Assembly (NCBI GenBank): GCA_013695495.1
Contig: JACDAK010000270.1
Span: 1 to 6,066, forward strand
DNA: 6,066 nucleotides
Origin: Blastocatellia bacterium
GTDB lineage: Bacteria; Acidobacteriota; Blastocatellia; Pyrinomonadales; Pyrinomonadaceae
Reading direction: 5' to 3'
Part shown: positions 5,921 through 6,066 of the stretch, piece after piece
Numbering within the stretch: position 1 is the first letter of the stretch
How the letters are laid out: each line of letters starts with the position of its first letter
The notes under the pieces: model-generated
Told to the model about the DNA's origin: nothing
Database searches by the model: none
What the model saw: the letters and a program-made list of their open reading frames with translations, nothing else
Translations under genes and position numbers: made by a program

Positions 5921-6066
5921 TCAGCTCGTCAATCTACGGTAAATATTCGGCATCCGTTCCGGCAGCGAAAGCACATCGTCGATGATGGTATAGCCGACAT
6001 CGCCGTACAGATCCTTTAGCTCGCTTTCGCATTCGCGGTCGATGGTGATGCAGAATGGCGTGATGC
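5921..6066 (-). CDS. C-terminal end of a NorD-like von Willebrand factor A domain protein
   Basis: The last 47 codons of a minus-strand gene that enters from the right edge; the stop is TGA at 5923-5921. The sequence includes ITPFCITIDRECE, then GDVGYTIIDDVLSLPERMP and the terminal IYRRLTS. This resembles the C-terminus of the NorD/CbbO-type VWA proteins, where a beta-strand with the TIDRE element, a short strand ending in IDDV, a Leu-Pro turn and a final YRRLT helix close the domain. Those proteins work with MoxR-type AAA+ ATPases to activate metalloenzymes such as nitric oxide reductase or Rubisco. The metal-binding MIDAS motif and any partner gene would lie outside the window, so the target enzyme cannot be inferred. 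The gene converges with the VIT gene across a 72-base gap (5849-5920) where I found no convincing terminator. Confidence 0.75.
   Translation of the reverse strand, partial: ITPFCITIDRECESELKDLYGDVGYTIIDDVLSLPERMPNIYRRLTS

Noticed and set aside
1..6066. CRISPR array, insertion sequence, prophage or defence-system signature
   Set aside because: No regularly spaced repeats, transposase-like proteins, terminal inverted repeats or attachment-site duplications next to the tRNA were seen within the window.

Overview
This is a moderate-GC (roughly mid-50s percent by eye) bacterial chromosomal segment, densely packed with ordinary metabolic and transport genes. Bacterial features are a tRNA gene with encoded CCA, a sigma70-type promoter, an intrinsic terminator and overlapping operon genes. 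I see no plasmid, phage, transposon or CRISPR signature. The organism cannot be fixed from the sequence. A free-living Gram-negative such as a member of the Acidobacteriota would fit the style of the GalT, GH1 and VIT proteins, but that is a weak guess.

Layout from left to right. The minus-strand N-terminal 310 codons of a CPA2-type cation:proton antiporter occupy 1-932 and run off the left edge. A divergent intergenic region follows, with one promoter for the antiporter and one for a plus-strand CAT-anticodon tRNA (1068-1144), which ends at an intrinsic terminator (1157-1192). A minus-strand block then covers 1199-4940. In transcription order it holds a 54-residue unknown protein (4940-4776), galT (4783-3791), galK (3794-2634) and, after a 184-base gap, a divergent GH1-family glycoside hydrolase (2449-1199). 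The first three overlap one another and look translationally coupled. Diverging from this block is a plus-strand VIT1/CCC1-family metal transporter (5065-5848) whose reading frame is broken inside its first membrane segment. Converging on it from the right edge is the last 47 codons of a NorD-like VWA-domain protein (5921-6066).

Functionally, the centre of the window is a Leloir galactose module. GalK phosphorylates galactose, GalT exchanges it onto UDP, and the GH1 enzyme could release galactose (or another sugar) from a beta-glycoside. galE and galM are not in the window. The flanking antiporter and VIT-type transporter concern ion and metal homeostasis and have no evident link to the sugar module.

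Nothing here amounts to a clear new system. The points most worth checking are the broken VIT frame, the small gene coupled to galT, the unusual catalytic-site context of the GH1 enzyme, and two stem mismatches in the tRNA.
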